The notes beneath the pieces were generated by a model, which was not told the DNA's origin, ran no database searches, and saw nothing but the letters and a program-made list of their open reading frames with translations. 64,000 bases of DNA from Chitinophagaceae bacterium UBA7600 (GTDB taxonomy: Bacteria > Bacteroidota > Bacteroidia > Chitinophagales > Chitinophagaceae): positions 138,299-202,298 of the forward strand of contig DLKC01000026.1 of the NCBI GenBank assembly GCA_002478885.1. The letters run 5' to 3'. Positions 48,625 through 59,900 of this stretch are shown here, piece by piece; within the stretch, counting starts at the first letter, position 1; each line of letters begins with the position of its first letter. A program made the translations under genes and the position numbers.

Positions 48625-51600
48625 TTATTTCACCGGGGTGATAACCATAAGGCTGTCATTGTTTCGTGCAACAACATAAGCCTGTTTATTTGCAATACTG
48701 ATTGACTTTATATGACGCACCTGGCCTGTTAGCGCAAGTCCGTTGAGGCCCTGGTATTCAAAATTGCCGCTCCCTTTGTTTACGAGAATGCCACCATAAT
48801 CTGCATCGTACCGGCCAAGGCCAATATTATTATCATAAAAATTTCCAGCGGTTAGTATGTCAGGGAGACCATCGTGATTGGCGTCGATAACAACTGCATC
48901 TCTAATAGTTGACAATTGTGTTTGCCATGGCAAAGCTTTCATTTCAAAAGAAAAATTTCCCTTGTTGATGAGCAATGCGCTTTGAAAATAATCTGCGGTT
49001 AATATTTTACTATTGGCCAATTTCTGTGCGCCAAAAATATCGTCGAGCGAAGCTTTTGCAAAATCCTCTGCATATAAAAATTTCTTCTTAAGCTCGGGCA
49101 TTTGATTCTCGACTTCACCTATGCCCGCGAAACAAATCTCCTTGCCATTGAGATAATATGTAAGCACCTGTTCCTTTGTTCCATTGTCGTCGAAGTCGTT
49201 GTAATAAAGTCTTACAGGCTCTTTCGCCGATGCCTGCAAGCGACTGTTCAGGCCCAGGTTACCGGCAATAATATCAATATCGCCATCGTTGTCAGCATCA
49301 AAAGGGATGATGCAATTCCACCAACCTTTTGCGGTGTTCAATTCCTTTGTAGTAAAACTTGATCCATTGTTTATATAAGCGGTTATACTTCCCCATTCCG
49401 GCGCAACGAGTAAATCTTTATCACCATCCTTATCAATATCGAACCAAAGTGCAGCCGTAATAAAACCAGCATCGCCGATCTCCTTAGAGTATTGCGCCGT
49501 AACATCTTTGAACTTTCCGGTTCCATCGTTCAACAGAAGGTATGATGCCGGCCTTTTACCATACTCTTTTGGAACGGCCCTCGCCCCAACAAACAAGTCA
49601 ACAAAACCATCGCCATTAAAATCGTAAGGCGCTACGCATGATCCTGTGAGAAAAATTCCGTCAAAGGAATGCTCTTCTTTCACCAGGTTTCCATTACCAT
49701 CGTTCAGGTAAACACGCGGTTGCATATAAGCATCGTTGCCAAAATATTCATTGCCGCCACTGCATACAACCAGGTCGGTTTTCTTATCGTTGTTCACATC
49801 GACCCAGCATGCATCAACATCTTCGTAAACGCTATCTTTATCAAGCGCGGGTTGTGGAGACCGCGTGAATTTACCCGGGGCTTGCTGCAAAAAAACAGCA
49901 CTCTTTGTTCTTTTGGCCGAGCCTACAAAAATATCATCCAGGCCGTCGCCATTCATATCGCCAATAGCCAGGGCCGGGCCTTCGGTTGACACCATGTGAG
50001 GCATCAACGGCTCCCTGTCGAATTCAACAAAATCATTTTCTTGGTGCTTATAGTGAAGTTGCAACTGATCCGTTATATCGCTTAGTTTTGCCGTTTGCGG
50101 CTTATTGTAACGGTTAAAAAGCGCGTAATTAAATTGTGGTGAATTCTTTTTATAGCTCACGGCAGCAACTTTCCCTGTATCCGCCTGCCAGTTTATTTTC
50201 TCCAAAGAGTTATCGGGCCAAATAACGTACACAGAATCGGGCACTCGCTTTCCTATGGCAATATGAACAGGTATTTCCATACTGGAAAGAAAGCCGTGAT
50301 TGGCATACTTTTCATACGTATGAATGCTATCGCCAACGAATGCCAGCACTTTTGCGCCATTGGCATTAATGTTATATGCCGGGCCATTTAGTTTTAGTTC
50401 AAGAAAGCTGTTCCTGTTGAGATCGCTATGCTTGTTTTCGTATAACAATACAGGATCCTCAATATTGTTGACAACGACATCAAGATCGCCGTCGTTATCA
50501 AAGTCGGCATATACTGCCCCATTTGAATAGGTGCCAATATCATTTCCCACGGCACTTACTTCATCAGCAAACTTTAGCTGGCCTGTGTTCCTGAAAAATT
50601 TATTGGGCACTTTTATCTGCGGAAATTTGTCAATAAGTGCCATATCTTTTTCCGTCACACTGTTCATCCATATTTTCATTTGCAACTCGTCATTGGAAAC
50701 ATAGTTTATATAGTCAATATCATTCAGGCGTTTGGGTATGCCGTTAGCTACGAAGATGTCTTTATATCCATCGTTATCAAAATCAAAAAGCAGCGATGAC
50801 CACGACCAGTCTGTTGCCGCAATACCCGCATATAATCCGACCTCACTAAAGTTTCCGTTGCCCCTGTTGAATTGAAGATTGTTTCTTGTTTCCTGGAAGC
50901 CGTATCCATACTCCTGCTTTATACGCGAAATATCGTATTGATCTGCCCCACCCGACCTTTTAAGAATATAGGGGTCATACGGCAGCATGTCCAACGTCAT
51001 AATCTCGGGTAAGCCATCATTGGTAAGATCGGCCACATCAACTCCCATGGTGTATTGGCTTGTATGTTTCATTTCCGCACGGCTAACATCGTTAAAGGTG
51101 CCGTTGTGCTGGTTCAGGTACAGGTAATCATTCTCCTGGAAATCGTTACCGATATAAATATCAGGATAGCCATCGAGATTAATATCGGCCACACAAATGC
51201 CCAAACCATAACCAATCACAGAACTGTTTATGCCGGTTGATGCAGTAACATCCTTAAAAATTCCATGATCATTATTATATATTCGATCGCCGGAAAGCTC
51301 ATTCTTTTTTTGAAGCGATTCAGTTCTCGATCCGTACGATCCATTCTGATGTAAGGAATGATTTAAAAGATACATATCAAGATCGCCATCCATATCGTAG
51401 TCGAGAAAAGCAGCCTGCGTGCTGAATCCAGAGAAATCGAGCCCCATTTGTTTTGATTCATCTTCATAAAACGGAATACCATTTTTTCCAATGCCTTTAC
51501 AAATAAGAAACTGGTTGTGGCTGTTGAGTATTTCATATTTTCCAACACGGCAAACATATATATCAAGCAAGCCATCATTGTTAATGTCAACCACCGAAAC

Positions 51601-51990
51601 ACCAGTACTCCATCCACCATCTTCTGGAATTTTTGCATCGGCGGTAACGTCTTTGAAATGAAGTTTTCCTTCATTCAAAAAAAGCTTATCGTCGCCCTGG
51701 TTTGAAGCGAAAAAAAGATCAACCAGACCATCGTTATTAAAATCGCCGGCACCAACACCCGCACCATTGTAATAATACATGTAGTGAAACACGTTAAACT
51801 GGTTGGTTGGTGTAAGCCTATTGGAAAAATTCAGACCGGTTTGCTTGCTTTCCAGCGCTTCAAACATGAGCGGCCCTTGGGGTTCATTTTTGCATCCCGC
51901 AAAAAGTGAAGCAATGGCAAAAGCCTGCAAAAGCTGAACGATTGTAATGAGATAAATTCCAGTATATTTTTCGGTAATTCTTGTAAACAT
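48625..51990 (-). CDS. FG-GAP/VCBS-repeat lipoprotein with ASPIC/UnbV domain (copy 1)
   Basis: A 1121-residue lipoprotein (lipobox ending at Cys33). I count seven calcium-type motifs (DFNNDGLVD, DINNDGLLD, DYDMDGDLD, DINLDGYPD, DLTNDGLPE, DFDNDGYKD, DFDNDGDLD) in the first half, then an ASPIC/UnbV module (NANGAKVLAFVGDSI to VYVIWPDNSLEKI), then seven more (DMNGDGLDD, DVNNDKKTD, DFNGDGFVD, DIDKDGDKD, DADNDGDID, DFDDNGTKE, DANHDGLPD). This means two beta-propellers joined by the module. The start at 51990 begins the lipoprotein signal. A beta-propeller on the outer surface could bind a ligand or partner protein; the function is unknown. It pairs with the 52359 protein as a close tandem copy. 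Confidence 0.88.
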   Translation of the reverse strand: MFTRITEKYTGIYLITIVQLLQAFAIASLFAGCKNEPQGPLMFEALESKQTGLNFSNRLTPTNQFNVFHYMYYYNGAGVGAGDFNNDGLVDLFFASNQGDDKLFLNEGKLHFKDVTADAKIPEDGGWSTGVSVVDINNDGLLDIYVCRVGKYEILNSHNQFLICKGIGKNGIPFYEDESKQMGLDFSGFSTQAAFLDYDMDGDLDMYLLNHSLHQNGSYGSRTESLQKKNELSGDRIYNNDHGIFKDVTASTGINSSVIGYGLGICVADINLDGYPDIYIGNDFQENDYLYLNQHNGTFNDVSRAEMKHTSQYTMGVDVADLTNDGLPEIMTLDMLPYDPYILKRSGGADQYDISRIKQEYGYGFQETRNNLQFNRGNGNFSEVGLYAGIAATDWSWSSLLFDFDNDGYKDIFVANGIPKRLNDIDYINYVSNDELQMKIWMNSVTEKDMALIDKFPQIKVPNKFFRNTGQLKFADEVSAVGNDIGTYSNGAVYADFDNDGDLDVVVNNIEDPVLLYENKHSDLNRNSFLELKLNGPAYNINANGAKVLAFVGDSIHTYEKYANHGFLSSMEIPVHIAIGKRVPDSVYVIWPDNSLEKINWQADTGKVAAVSYKKNSPQFNYALFNRYNKPQTAKLSDITDQLQLHYKHQENDFVEFDREPLMPHMVSTEGPALAIGDMNGDGLDDIFVGSAKRTKSAVFLQQAPGKFTRSPQPALDKDSVYEDVDACWVDVNNDKKTDLVVCSGGNEYFGNDAYMQPRVYLNDGNGNLVKEEHSFDGIFLTGSCVAPYDFNGDGFVDLFVGARAVPKEYGKRPASYLLLNDGTGKFKDVTAQYSKEIGDAGFITAALWFDIDKDGDKDLLVAPEWGSITAYINNGSSFTTKELNTAKGWWNCIIPFDADNDGDIDIIAGNLGLNSRLQASAKEPVRLYYNDFDDNGTKEQVLTYYLNGKEICFAGIGEVENQMPELKKKFLYAEDFAKASLDDIFGAQKLANSKILTADYFQSALLINKGNFSFEMKALPWQTQLSTIRDAVVIDANHDGLPDILTAGNFYDNNIGLGRYDADYGGILVNKGSGNFEYQGLNGLALTGQVRHIKSISIANKQAYVVARNNDSLMVITPVK

Positions 51991-52139
51991 TGCGCTATAA
52001 ATGCATTGACTTATGGTGTGCAATTTAGTGTTTAAACCATCAGGGATTTTACAATGACGTGTTTTATATTTTGTCAAAGCCTTCCTGGCTGAGATTTAGA
52101 AAATGCAGCTCTTTTTTATGGGCACTACAACTCCATGGC

Positions 52140-52360
52140 ATCTTCGTTGTGTCACTCACTTCAACGACGGAAATACTATCGACAAATTCATGAATTTTGT
52201 TAAGAAAAAGCAGGCTAGGCTGCGATATGAAAAAAGTTTTAAGTAAGGTTTTATTAATCGGGTTTTCGTATTGCCTTAAATTGATCATTAGTACTACTTC
52301 CGGTACAAGAGTGCGACGCAACAACCGATGCCATGCGAAATCAAAGCCAGGCACAAAACT
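52140..52360. repeat. Inverted pair of dispersed repeats (cores 52146-52159 and 52311-52322)
   Basis: A variant-B reverse arm (GTTGTGTCACTCAC) and a variant-A forward arm (GGTACAAGAGTGCGACGCAA), then GATGCC and AAAGCCAGGCACAAAACT. It occupies the gap between two tandem FG-GAP genes. Confidence 0.8.
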
Positions 52361-55300
52361 ATTTCTTAGCATACTTTATGATCATTGCGCTATCGCCATT
52401 GCGGGCGACAATGTATGCCTGTTGTTTGCCGATGCGAACCGGTGCGATATGCCTCGACTGACCTTTTATTGTTAACCCGTTTATTGCAGAAGCTTCAAAA
52501 AGATCGTTGCCTTTGTTGAGTAACACCGTCCCAAAATCGGCATCGCTGCGGCCCATTTCTATATTGTTTGCATAAAAATTTCCTCCCAGCAAAATATCCG
52601 GAAGCGAGTCGTTATTGGCATCAACTACCATTGCGGTTCGTAGCGACGAAAGCTGCGCCTGCCAGGGCATGGCCTGCACTTCGAACTGCATATTGCCCTT
52701 GTTAATGAAAATAGCATTGGCCAGGTAATTTGCCTTGAACACTGCAGCATTCGATAATTTGTCTTTTGGAAAAATATCGCTTATTGATGCTTTTGCGAAA
52801 TCGTCGGCGTAAAAATATTTTTTCTTTATAAATGGCATCTGCCGCTGCAACTCATCTTTACTTGCAAACACGAGTTCTTTGCCCTGTACATAGGAAGTAA
52901 GCACTTGTTCATTTTTTCCGTTATCATCAAAATCGTTGTAATACATGCGCAGCGGTTCTGCATCGGAAGCCTTCAGCCTGTTGTTAAGGCCAAGGTTACC
53001 GGCCACGAAATCATAATCGCCATCATTGTCCAAATCGACAGGCGTTATAAAATTCCACCAGCCGCTTTGTTGACCAATTACTTCTTTTGTAAAATGTCCT
53101 TTATCGTTAATGAACATTGTTATTGGCCCCCATTGCAAAGCAAGCAATAAATCTTTGTCGCCATCTTTATCAATATCGAACCATTGCGCGTCTGTTACGA
53201 AACCAGCGTTGCCGAGTTCCTTCGCATAAGTGCTGGTGACGTCCTTAAAATGCCCTTTGCCATCATTCTGCAGCAGATAGGAACCGGGAATTTTTCCGTA
53301 TTCCCATGGCACGGACCTGGCACCAATAAACAGGTCAACAAAACCATCGCCGTTAAAATCATACGGCACCGCAACCGACGCCGTGAGCCAGATGCTATCG
53401 AATGCATGATCAGCTTTTGTAAGCACGCCGCTGCCATTGTTTAAATACAGTCGCGGCTGCATGTACTCATCCTGCCCAAAATATTCGTTGCCGCCGCTTG
53501 CTACTACCAGATCGGTATTACCGTCGTTATCTATATCTGCAAAGCACGCACTCACATCTTCGTAAATACTGTCATTATCGAGTGAAGGTTCTGCTGTCCG
53601 CTCAAATTTTCCCAAAGTGTTTTGAAGAAAGATTGCAGATTTCATATGCTTTGAGGCACCCAAAAAAACATCCTCAAGGCCATCCTTGTTTATATCTGCA
53701 ACAGCAAGCGCCGGTCCTTCCTCGGAAAGCATTTGAGGTATTAATGCCTCCCTATTAAATTCATTAAAATCGTTCTCTTGATGTTTATAAAAAAGGCCTG
53801 TTAAAGCTGTTATATCTTCCATTGGCTTCGTGTGGGCCGTTAAGTGGCTACGCAATGCGGCATAATTAAACAGAGGCAAGTTTTTTCTGTATGAAACTTC
53901 AATAAGTGTGTCAGTTGTAAATGGCAAAGGCTGGTAGCTGCCATCGGGCCAAACCAACAACATTGAATCGGCCTTCACATTTTGTAGACCAATGTGTAAC
54001 GGCGTTTCTATTGAAGACATAAAACCATGCACTGGGAATTTTTCGTACGTACTCACGGAGTTGCTGCTATACACGATAACTTTTGAGCCCACAGCGTTGC
54101 CATTTTCCACCGGCCCTTTTAGTTTAACCTGCAGGTAGCTGTTCCGGGCCTTATCATTCGAGGTGTTTTTATACAACAACACTGGGTCGGAGATATCGCT
54201 TGTAACAATATCAAGGTCGCCATCGTTATCGAGGTCGGCGTAGACTGCGCCGTTTGAAAAAGTATTGATGTTGCCTGCAACGTTGGAGCCTACATCGATG
54301 AAAGAAGCATCGCGGTTATTTTTATAAAATGCGTTGGGCAATTTTATTTCGGGGAAGTTATCAATCAGCGCCATGTCTTTTTCACTCATGCTGCGATCCT
54401 GTAATTTGGCTTGTATTTCTTCGTTTGAGATGTAATTGATATAGTCAATATCGGTAAGCCTTTTGGGAATGCCGTTCGAAATAAAAAGATCTTTCCATCC
54501 ATCATTGTCAAAATCCATCCACAGTGTGCTCCAGCTCCAGTCTGTAGCAAACATACCTGAGTACAAACCCACTTCACTGAAAACGCCATTGCCACGGTTT
54601 AATTGCAGGTTATTTCTTGAATACTGGTAAGAATACCCATATTTAATCTTCATGTTGAAGACATCAATTTTATCTTCTCCCATCGAGCGTTTTATCATGT
54701 ACGGATCTGACGGAAGCATATCAGCTGAAACAATATCCGGCAATGCATCGTTGTTTATATCGGCTGCATCAACGCCCATGCTAAATTCACTTGTATGCAT
54801 CATCTCATTCGTCATATCTTCCTTGAATGTGCCATTGTGCTGGTTGATATACAGGTAATCATTCTCGTGAAAATCGTTGCCAATATAAATATCCGGCCAT
54901 CCGTCAAGATTGATATCAGCAACAACGATACCTAATCCATACCCGATTGCCGAACTGTTAATGCCGGTTTGTTTTGTTACATCTGTAAAATGCCGGTTAC
55001 CATCATTTCTGAAAAACTTGTCGCCGGAGAGCGGGTGATAAGTTCCAACAAAGTTTTTGCGTTCTGCAAATGTTCCGTTCTGGTGAACGGAATGATTCAA
55101 AAGAAACATGTCGATATCTCCGTCATGATCATAGTCAAGAAAAGCTGCCTGGGTGCTAAATCCTGAAAAATCAAGGCCATAGTCTTTGGCTTCGTCTTCA
55201 TAAATGGGCACGCCGTTTCTATCGAGGCCTTTGCAGATGAGCAATTGATTCCTGCTTTGCAGTTTCATGTAATTACCAACACGGCAGACGTATATATCGT

Positions 55301-55781
55301 TCAATCCATCGTTGTTAATATCAACAACAGCAACCCCTGTGCTCCATCCACCATCTTGGGGAATTTTTGCCGCGACAGTAACGTTCTTAAAATGCAGGTT
55401 GCCTTCATTTAAATAAAGGCTGTTATTGCTTTGGTTGGCTGCAAAAAAAAGATCGATGCGACCATCGTTATTAAAATCGCTGGCTGCAACCCCGGCGCCG
55501 TTATAGAAATACATATAATCGAGCACATTAAAAGAAGAATCAGGATAAAGTTTGTTGTTGAAGTCGAGGCCGGTTTTATCATGCTGTAATGTTTCGAACA
55601 GTACCGGTTGATCTTTTTTCGCAGGCGATTGACAGGAAACAATAAACAGGAGAATGGAAAAAAACAACAATGCGCTGTTTATATGTGCGCCAACAGGTTG
55701 CTGCTGTGCAGAAGGCACACAACTGCACCGCGGTAACGCCTCGCAATTATTTTGAATCAATCGATATTGGTTGCTATTCAT
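52359..55781 (-). CDS. FG-GAP/VCBS-repeat lipoprotein with ASPIC/UnbV domain (copy 2)
   Basis: A 1140-residue paralogue of the 48625 protein. Same layout: seven motifs (DFNNDGRID, DINNDGLND, DYDHDGDID, DINLDGWPD, DINNDALPD, DFDNDGWKD, DLDNDGDLD), ASPIC/UnbV (NAVGSKVIVYSSNSV to LLVWPDGSYQPL), seven motifs (DINKDGLED, DIDNDGNTD, DFNGDGFVD, DIDKDGDKD, DLDNDGDYD, DFDDNGKNE, DANNDSLPD). The lipobox is FIVSC (Cys50), an unusually long pre-lipobox stretch, so a shorter start is possible though none is evident. The first Met of the frame (55874) reads through a dispersed repeat and is wrong. Confidence 0.86.
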   Translation of the reverse strand: MNSNQYRLIQNNCEALPRCSCVPSAQQQPVGAHINSALLFFSILLFIVSCQSPAKKDQPVLFETLQHDKTGLDFNNKLYPDSSFNVLDYMYFYNGAGVAASDFNNDGRIDLFFAANQSNNSLYLNEGNLHFKNVTVAAKIPQDGGWSTGVAVVDINNDGLNDIYVCRVGNYMKLQSRNQLLICKGLDRNGVPIYEDEAKDYGLDFSGFSTQAAFLDYDHDGDIDMFLLNHSVHQNGTFAERKNFVGTYHPLSGDKFFRNDGNRHFTDVTKQTGINSSAIGYGLGIVVADINLDGWPDIYIGNDFHENDYLYINQHNGTFKEDMTNEMMHTSEFSMGVDAADINNDALPDIVSADMLPSDPYMIKRSMGEDKIDVFNMKIKYGYSYQYSRNNLQLNRGNGVFSEVGLYSGMFATDWSWSTLWMDFDNDGWKDLFISNGIPKRLTDIDYINYISNEEIQAKLQDRSMSEKDMALIDNFPEIKLPNAFYKNNRDASFIDVGSNVAGNINTFSNGAVYADLDNDGDLDIVTSDISDPVLLYKNTSNDKARNSYLQVKLKGPVENGNAVGSKVIVYSSNSVSTYEKFPVHGFMSSIETPLHIGLQNVKADSMLLVWPDGSYQPLPFTTDTLIEVSYRKNLPLFNYAALRSHLTAHTKPMEDITALTGLFYKHQENDFNEFNREALIPQMLSEEGPALAVADINKDGLEDVFLGASKHMKSAIFLQNTLGKFERTAEPSLDNDSIYEDVSACFADIDNDGNTDLVVASGGNEYFGQDEYMQPRLYLNNGSGVLTKADHAFDSIWLTASVAVPYDFNGDGFVDLFIGARSVPWEYGKIPGSYLLQNDGKGHFKDVTSTYAKELGNAGFVTDAQWFDIDKDGDKDLLLALQWGPITMFINDKGHFTKEVIGQQSGWWNFITPVDLDNDGDYDFVAGNLGLNNRLKASDAEPLRMYYNDFDDNGKNEQVLTSYVQGKELVFASKDELQRQMPFIKKKYFYADDFAKASISDIFPKDKLSNAAVFKANYLANAIFINKGNMQFEVQAMPWQAQLSSLRTAMVVDANNDSLPDILLGGNFYANNIEMGRSDADFGTVLLNKGNDLFEASAINGLTIKGQSRHIAPVRIGKQQAYIVARNGDSAMIIKYAKK

Positions 55782-55837
55782 CCTCTTTATAAGAAGCAGT
55801 TCCTTTTTATTTGTATTAAAGATCAGTGCCGGCACAA

Positions 55838-55898
55838 ACAGTACAAGTGTGCGACGCAACTGATGCCGCCCCAACTACAAAAGCCGGGCACCCAAAAC
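55838..55898 (+). repeat. Dispersed repeat, forward copy (core 55849-55860)
   Basis: GTACAAGTGTGCGACGCAAC, then GATGCCGCC and AAGCCGGGCACCCAAAAC. It is one of the best-preserved forward copies and lies between the divergent FG-GAP and SRPBCC genes. Confidence 0.88.
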
Positions 55899-55927
55899 TG
55901 TATTTCACTAACATAATATTTTACTAT

Positions 55928-55946
55928 TATTTGTTACTTTGCGTGC
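55928..55946 (+). promoter_or_regulatory. Promoter of the second SRPBCC/GyrI-like gene
   Basis: TATTTGTTACTTTGCGTGC, identical to the stretch before 47449 except for one base. Confidence 0.6.
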
Positions 55947-55965
55947 TTTATATAATGCGTATTTC

Positions 55966-56889
55966 ATGAAAAAAATAATTATTCTCGTTGTTATTTTTAT
56001 AGTGCTGCTGCTTTCTTTTATTTATATATATATTCCTTCGCAATTACAAATTAATGAAACCGTAAGAGCTGCGTGTGCGCAGGTGAGCGCCAACAGGTCT
56101 CTAAGCGACTCTACTCAATGGCAACACTGGTGGCCCGGTGAAAAGGCCAATGGCCTTACTTTCGAGGGCGTAAATTACAAGCCGTCTTTTCCTGCATCCA
56201 CCGGCTTTCGCATATTTATCGACGATAAACATGAAACGAAAGAAAGTCTGTTGATTATTTTGCCTGGCACAGATACTACTTCCATTAACTGGAGCTGTTC
56301 AATTACCACCAGTAAAAATCCGATTATAAGAGTAAGCGAATATTTTGCTGCTGCTAGACTCGCTAAAAATATGCGCGACATACTTGAGCATTTAAAAACC
56401 TTTCTCGGCAAAACGGAAAATATTTATGGCCTGAAAATTTTTCCGGGAAAGGTTACCGACACCCTACTAGTAAGTACGTTCACAACCATGTCGCATTATC
56501 CATCTACAGAAGAAGTGTATGCGCTTATAAATAAGTTGCGTACCGCACTCAATAAAGAGCATATTGATTCTTCGGGTTACCCAATGCTGAATGTTTCTAA
56601 ACCTGACATTGTAAACTACGTAGTTCGTGTTGCCATTCCCGTTCACCAGGCGATCACCGAAACAAACGACATTCGTATTAAAAGAATGGTCCCGGGCAAT
56701 ATTATGATCTCGGAGAACATTACAGGCGGGCCTCATTCTGTTAGCGTTGCTTTTAAAGCAATGGATGCATATGTTGGCGATTACCAGAAAACAATTCCGG
56801 CAATTCCTTTTCAATCGCTCATTACAGACAGGTCGGTTGAGGCAGATACCTCTAAATGGATAACCAAAATTTATTACCCGGTTTATTAA
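55966..56889 (+). CDS. Membrane-anchored SRPBCC/GyrI-like protein (paralogue)
   Basis: A 307-residue paralogue of the 47449 protein with one N-terminal transmembrane helix (about 3-24), TQWQHWWPGEKANGLTF in the first domain and a GyrI-like C-terminal half (IVNYVVRVAIPVHQAI, MVPGNIMISENITGGP, WITKIYYPVY). The start at 55966 gives the membrane anchor right after the conserved promoter. It is flanked by a forward repeat upstream and a reverse repeat downstream, so the gene plus repeats form a cassette about 1.1 kb long. Confidence 0.7.
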   Translation: MKKIIILVVIFIVLLLSFIYIYIPSQLQINETVRAACAQVSANRSLSDSTQWQHWWPGEKANGLTFEGVNYKPSFPASTGFRIFIDDKHETKESLLIILPGTDTTSINWSCSITTSKNPIIRVSEYFAAARLAKNMRDILEHLKTFLGKTENIYGLKIFPGKVTDTLLVSTFTTMSHYPSTEEVYALINKLRTALNKEHIDSSGYPMLNVSKPDIVNYVVRVAIPVHQAITETNDIRIKRMVPGNIMISENITGGPHSVSVAFKAMDAYVGDYQKTIPAIPFQSLITDRSVEADTSKWITKIYYPVY

Positions 56890-56954
56890 TGGACCCATTG
56901 CTTTTACAATAATTTGAAAGAACTTTTTGTTACACGCTTCACTGCTAAAGTTAC

Positions 56955-56985
56955 GCACCAGTTGCGTCGCACACTTGTACTGCAT
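56955..56985 (-). repeat. Dispersed repeat, reverse copy (core 56961-56972)
   Basis: AGTTGCGTCGCACACTTGTAC, the mirror image of the copy at 55849. It lies between the convergent SRPBCC and FG-GAP genes. Confidence 0.85.
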
Positions 56986-56999
56986 TACTTTGTGCAACA

Positions 57000-59900
57000 C
57001 TAATACCGCATCATCACGGGTTTGTCGTTGTTGCGCAGGAACAATAAATAATTCTTTCCGGCAACACTCAACTGTTGAATGTCTTTAACCATACCTTTTA
57101 TATTAAGCCCTGATTGTTGCTGGCTCTTTGAAACAAAATTTCCTTTACCATCGTTCAGCAGCACATTTCCGTAAGAAGCATCTAAACGCTGCAACTGTGG
57201 CGCAAAGTCAAAATCGTTTCCTGCCATAACAATATCAACAAAGCCATCATTGTTCACATCTTTACATAACACCGCACTAACACAGGAAAACTGAACTTCG
57301 GAGGGTAGTTGCTTAACAACAAAATCTCCCTTACCATTATTCACCGCCACACAGGATGAAGTATAATTTATTTGCTTTTGGAACGATTTCGATAAAATAT
57401 CCTGCGGGAAAAGATCCTGTATTGACCGTTTTGCGTAGTCCTCGTGCTTCAGGTTTTTCTTCTTAAGCGATGGAATTTGTTCTTCCATGTCATGCTTAAG
57501 AAAAACAGGCATGTCTTTACCCTGCTGGTAACTGGTAAGAATTTTATCTGTAAACCCATTTCCGTCAAAATCGTTGATCCAAATTTTTACCGGATTTTCT
57601 TTTGTAGGATACAAGTAAAAATTTTGTCCAAGGTTGCCAAGCACTATGTCATTTTTGCCGTCGCCATTGAGATCGGTCACAGCAAGCCCTCCCCACATGC
57701 CAAACAGGGAATTCAGGTTGCTTTTCAATTCTTCAAAACGACCATTTTTATAAATGTAGATGCGTGTCGACATCCATTTACCGGTAACGACCAGGTCATT
57801 TTGCCCATCCCCATTCATATCAGCCCAGGTCGCAGACGTTACCATGCCAACACTATCGAGGCCGTTCAATTTATCTTGTGGCAGGTCGCTGTAATGCCCT
57901 TTTCCATCGTTAATATAAATATGGCTTTTAGGCGTAACTCCGTACAACTGCGGAACGCTTAATGAGCCAACAAAGAGATCGTTATCACCATCATTGTCAA
58001 AATCGCAGTTGGCAACTACACTGCTATTGTCGGCATTTGCCGGAAAAGCAGCCACGTCAATCGTGAAGTTGCCATGCCCATCGTTTTTGTACAACCTGTG
58101 CTGTAGTTCGCGTGCAGAAGGCATTGTGTTATTGCCACCGGAACCAATAAAAAGATCCATGTCGCCATCTTTGTCGCAGTCAAAAAATAGGGCGTTAGTC
58201 TCTTCAAATTCTGCAAAGCGGTCAAAGTCTTTTTCGTCCTTCTTCACAAAACCACCGCTAACAGTCTGCAGGTACAACTGACCGGCCTGCCCAGCGGCAC
58301 CACAAATAAAAATATCGGTTAGGCCATCGCTATTAACGTCACCTGTTGCAGCTTTGGGTCCTTGATGCGACAGCATTTGCGGAATATTTCTTTCATAATA
58401 AAAATCCACAAAGTCATCTTCTGCGTGCTTGTCAAAGTTGCTCCCGGTAAAAGTAAATATAGTCTGTGGCGCGGCACCTGTGCTTTCAATTAATTTATTT
58501 GCGTCAACGGCTTGGCTAATTTGGTGTAAGGTATCAGCCTTCAAATCTGTAAACGAAGAAATGGTTCTGTTCGGCCACAGAACTACAACAGAGTCTACTG
58601 TAGCAACTGCCCCAATACCGAAAACCTGTTTGTAATCCACAGAAGACTGAAAACCCCTGGTGGGCATTACTTCTCTTGTAAAAATTTGTTTACCGGCATA
58701 CACTTTAATCCTGCTGCCGATAGCTAAAGTGTTTTTTCCTGTTCCGGCCAATACAATGCTTAAGAAATGATTTTTTGTAATCTCATTTGCATTATTCCTG
58801 TACAAGAATGCAGGACTGTTTTCGTTGTTCACTACAAGATCGAGATCTCCGTCGTTATCGAGATCGGCATAGCTCACTGCATTTGAAAAAGACGGCTGCG
58901 TAAATCCCCATTTTAGTCCCGCATCTTCGAACCGAAGATTACCAGAATTTTTAAAGGCCTTATTAAGCAAAGGCGTTTGTGGAATACGCTTCAGCAACTC
59001 ATATACATCTTCCTGCCTGCCAGTCTGTTTCATTTTCTGGTAAGCATCGTTTGAAAAAAAGTCGAGAAAATCTAGGTTACTCAGATCGTGATTAATGCCA
59101 TTGCAAACATAGATGTCGTTAAAGCCATCATTGTCGGCATCGAACATAAGGCTGCCCCAACTCCAGTCTGTTGCAGCAACCCGGCTATAATTTGCTACCT
59201 CCGAAAAATTACCGGAGCCGTTATTTAGCTGCAAGCAATTCTTTACATACTGGTAGTAGAAGCCCAGCTTTATTTTACTACGGTAGAGATCTATATTATC
59301 AAAAACCCCGGTTGTTTTTAAACGATAATCATCTGCGGGCAGCATATCAGTTGTATAAATATCCAGATAGCCATCGTTGTTTATGTCGGCAATATCAGAG
59401 CTCATAGACGACATGCTGGTATGTTGTATATGATCTTCCAATTCATCCCTAAATGTGCCATTTTTCTGGTTTATGTACAGGTAATCTCTTTCAATAAAAT
59501 CGTTGCCGACATAAATATCTGGGTAGCCATCGTTGTTTATATCAGATACAGACACGCCCAAACCAAAACTGATAAGACTTGTGTGAATGCCCGCCTCTGC
59601 GGTTACTTCGGTGTAATGCAAATCATCATTTCTTAGCAAATGATTTCCTCCACCCTTATAGTTCGCCGTTACAGCCCAGTCTTTTTCCGGCAGATCGCGC
59701 ATGTTTGCGTAGTTCAGTGAGCCAAAAGGAATCGGGCTATTGTTGATGATGAAGCAGTCGAGGTCTCCATCCATATCATAATCAAAAAAAGTGGCCTGCG
59801 TACAATAACCTGAATAATCAAGGCCATATTGTTTTGCAGCCTCTGTGAAAGTAAGGTCGTGGTTATTTATGTATAGCTTATTTCTGCGGCTGCCTTTGCT

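Noticed and set aside
55782..55874. Longer start of FG-GAP copy 2 and similar extensions at 29419-29514 and 38157-38276
   Set aside because: The extra residues are translations of the dispersed repeat (typically reading RRTLV) or of the neighbouring gene; the lipoprotein or signal-peptide starts further in are far better.
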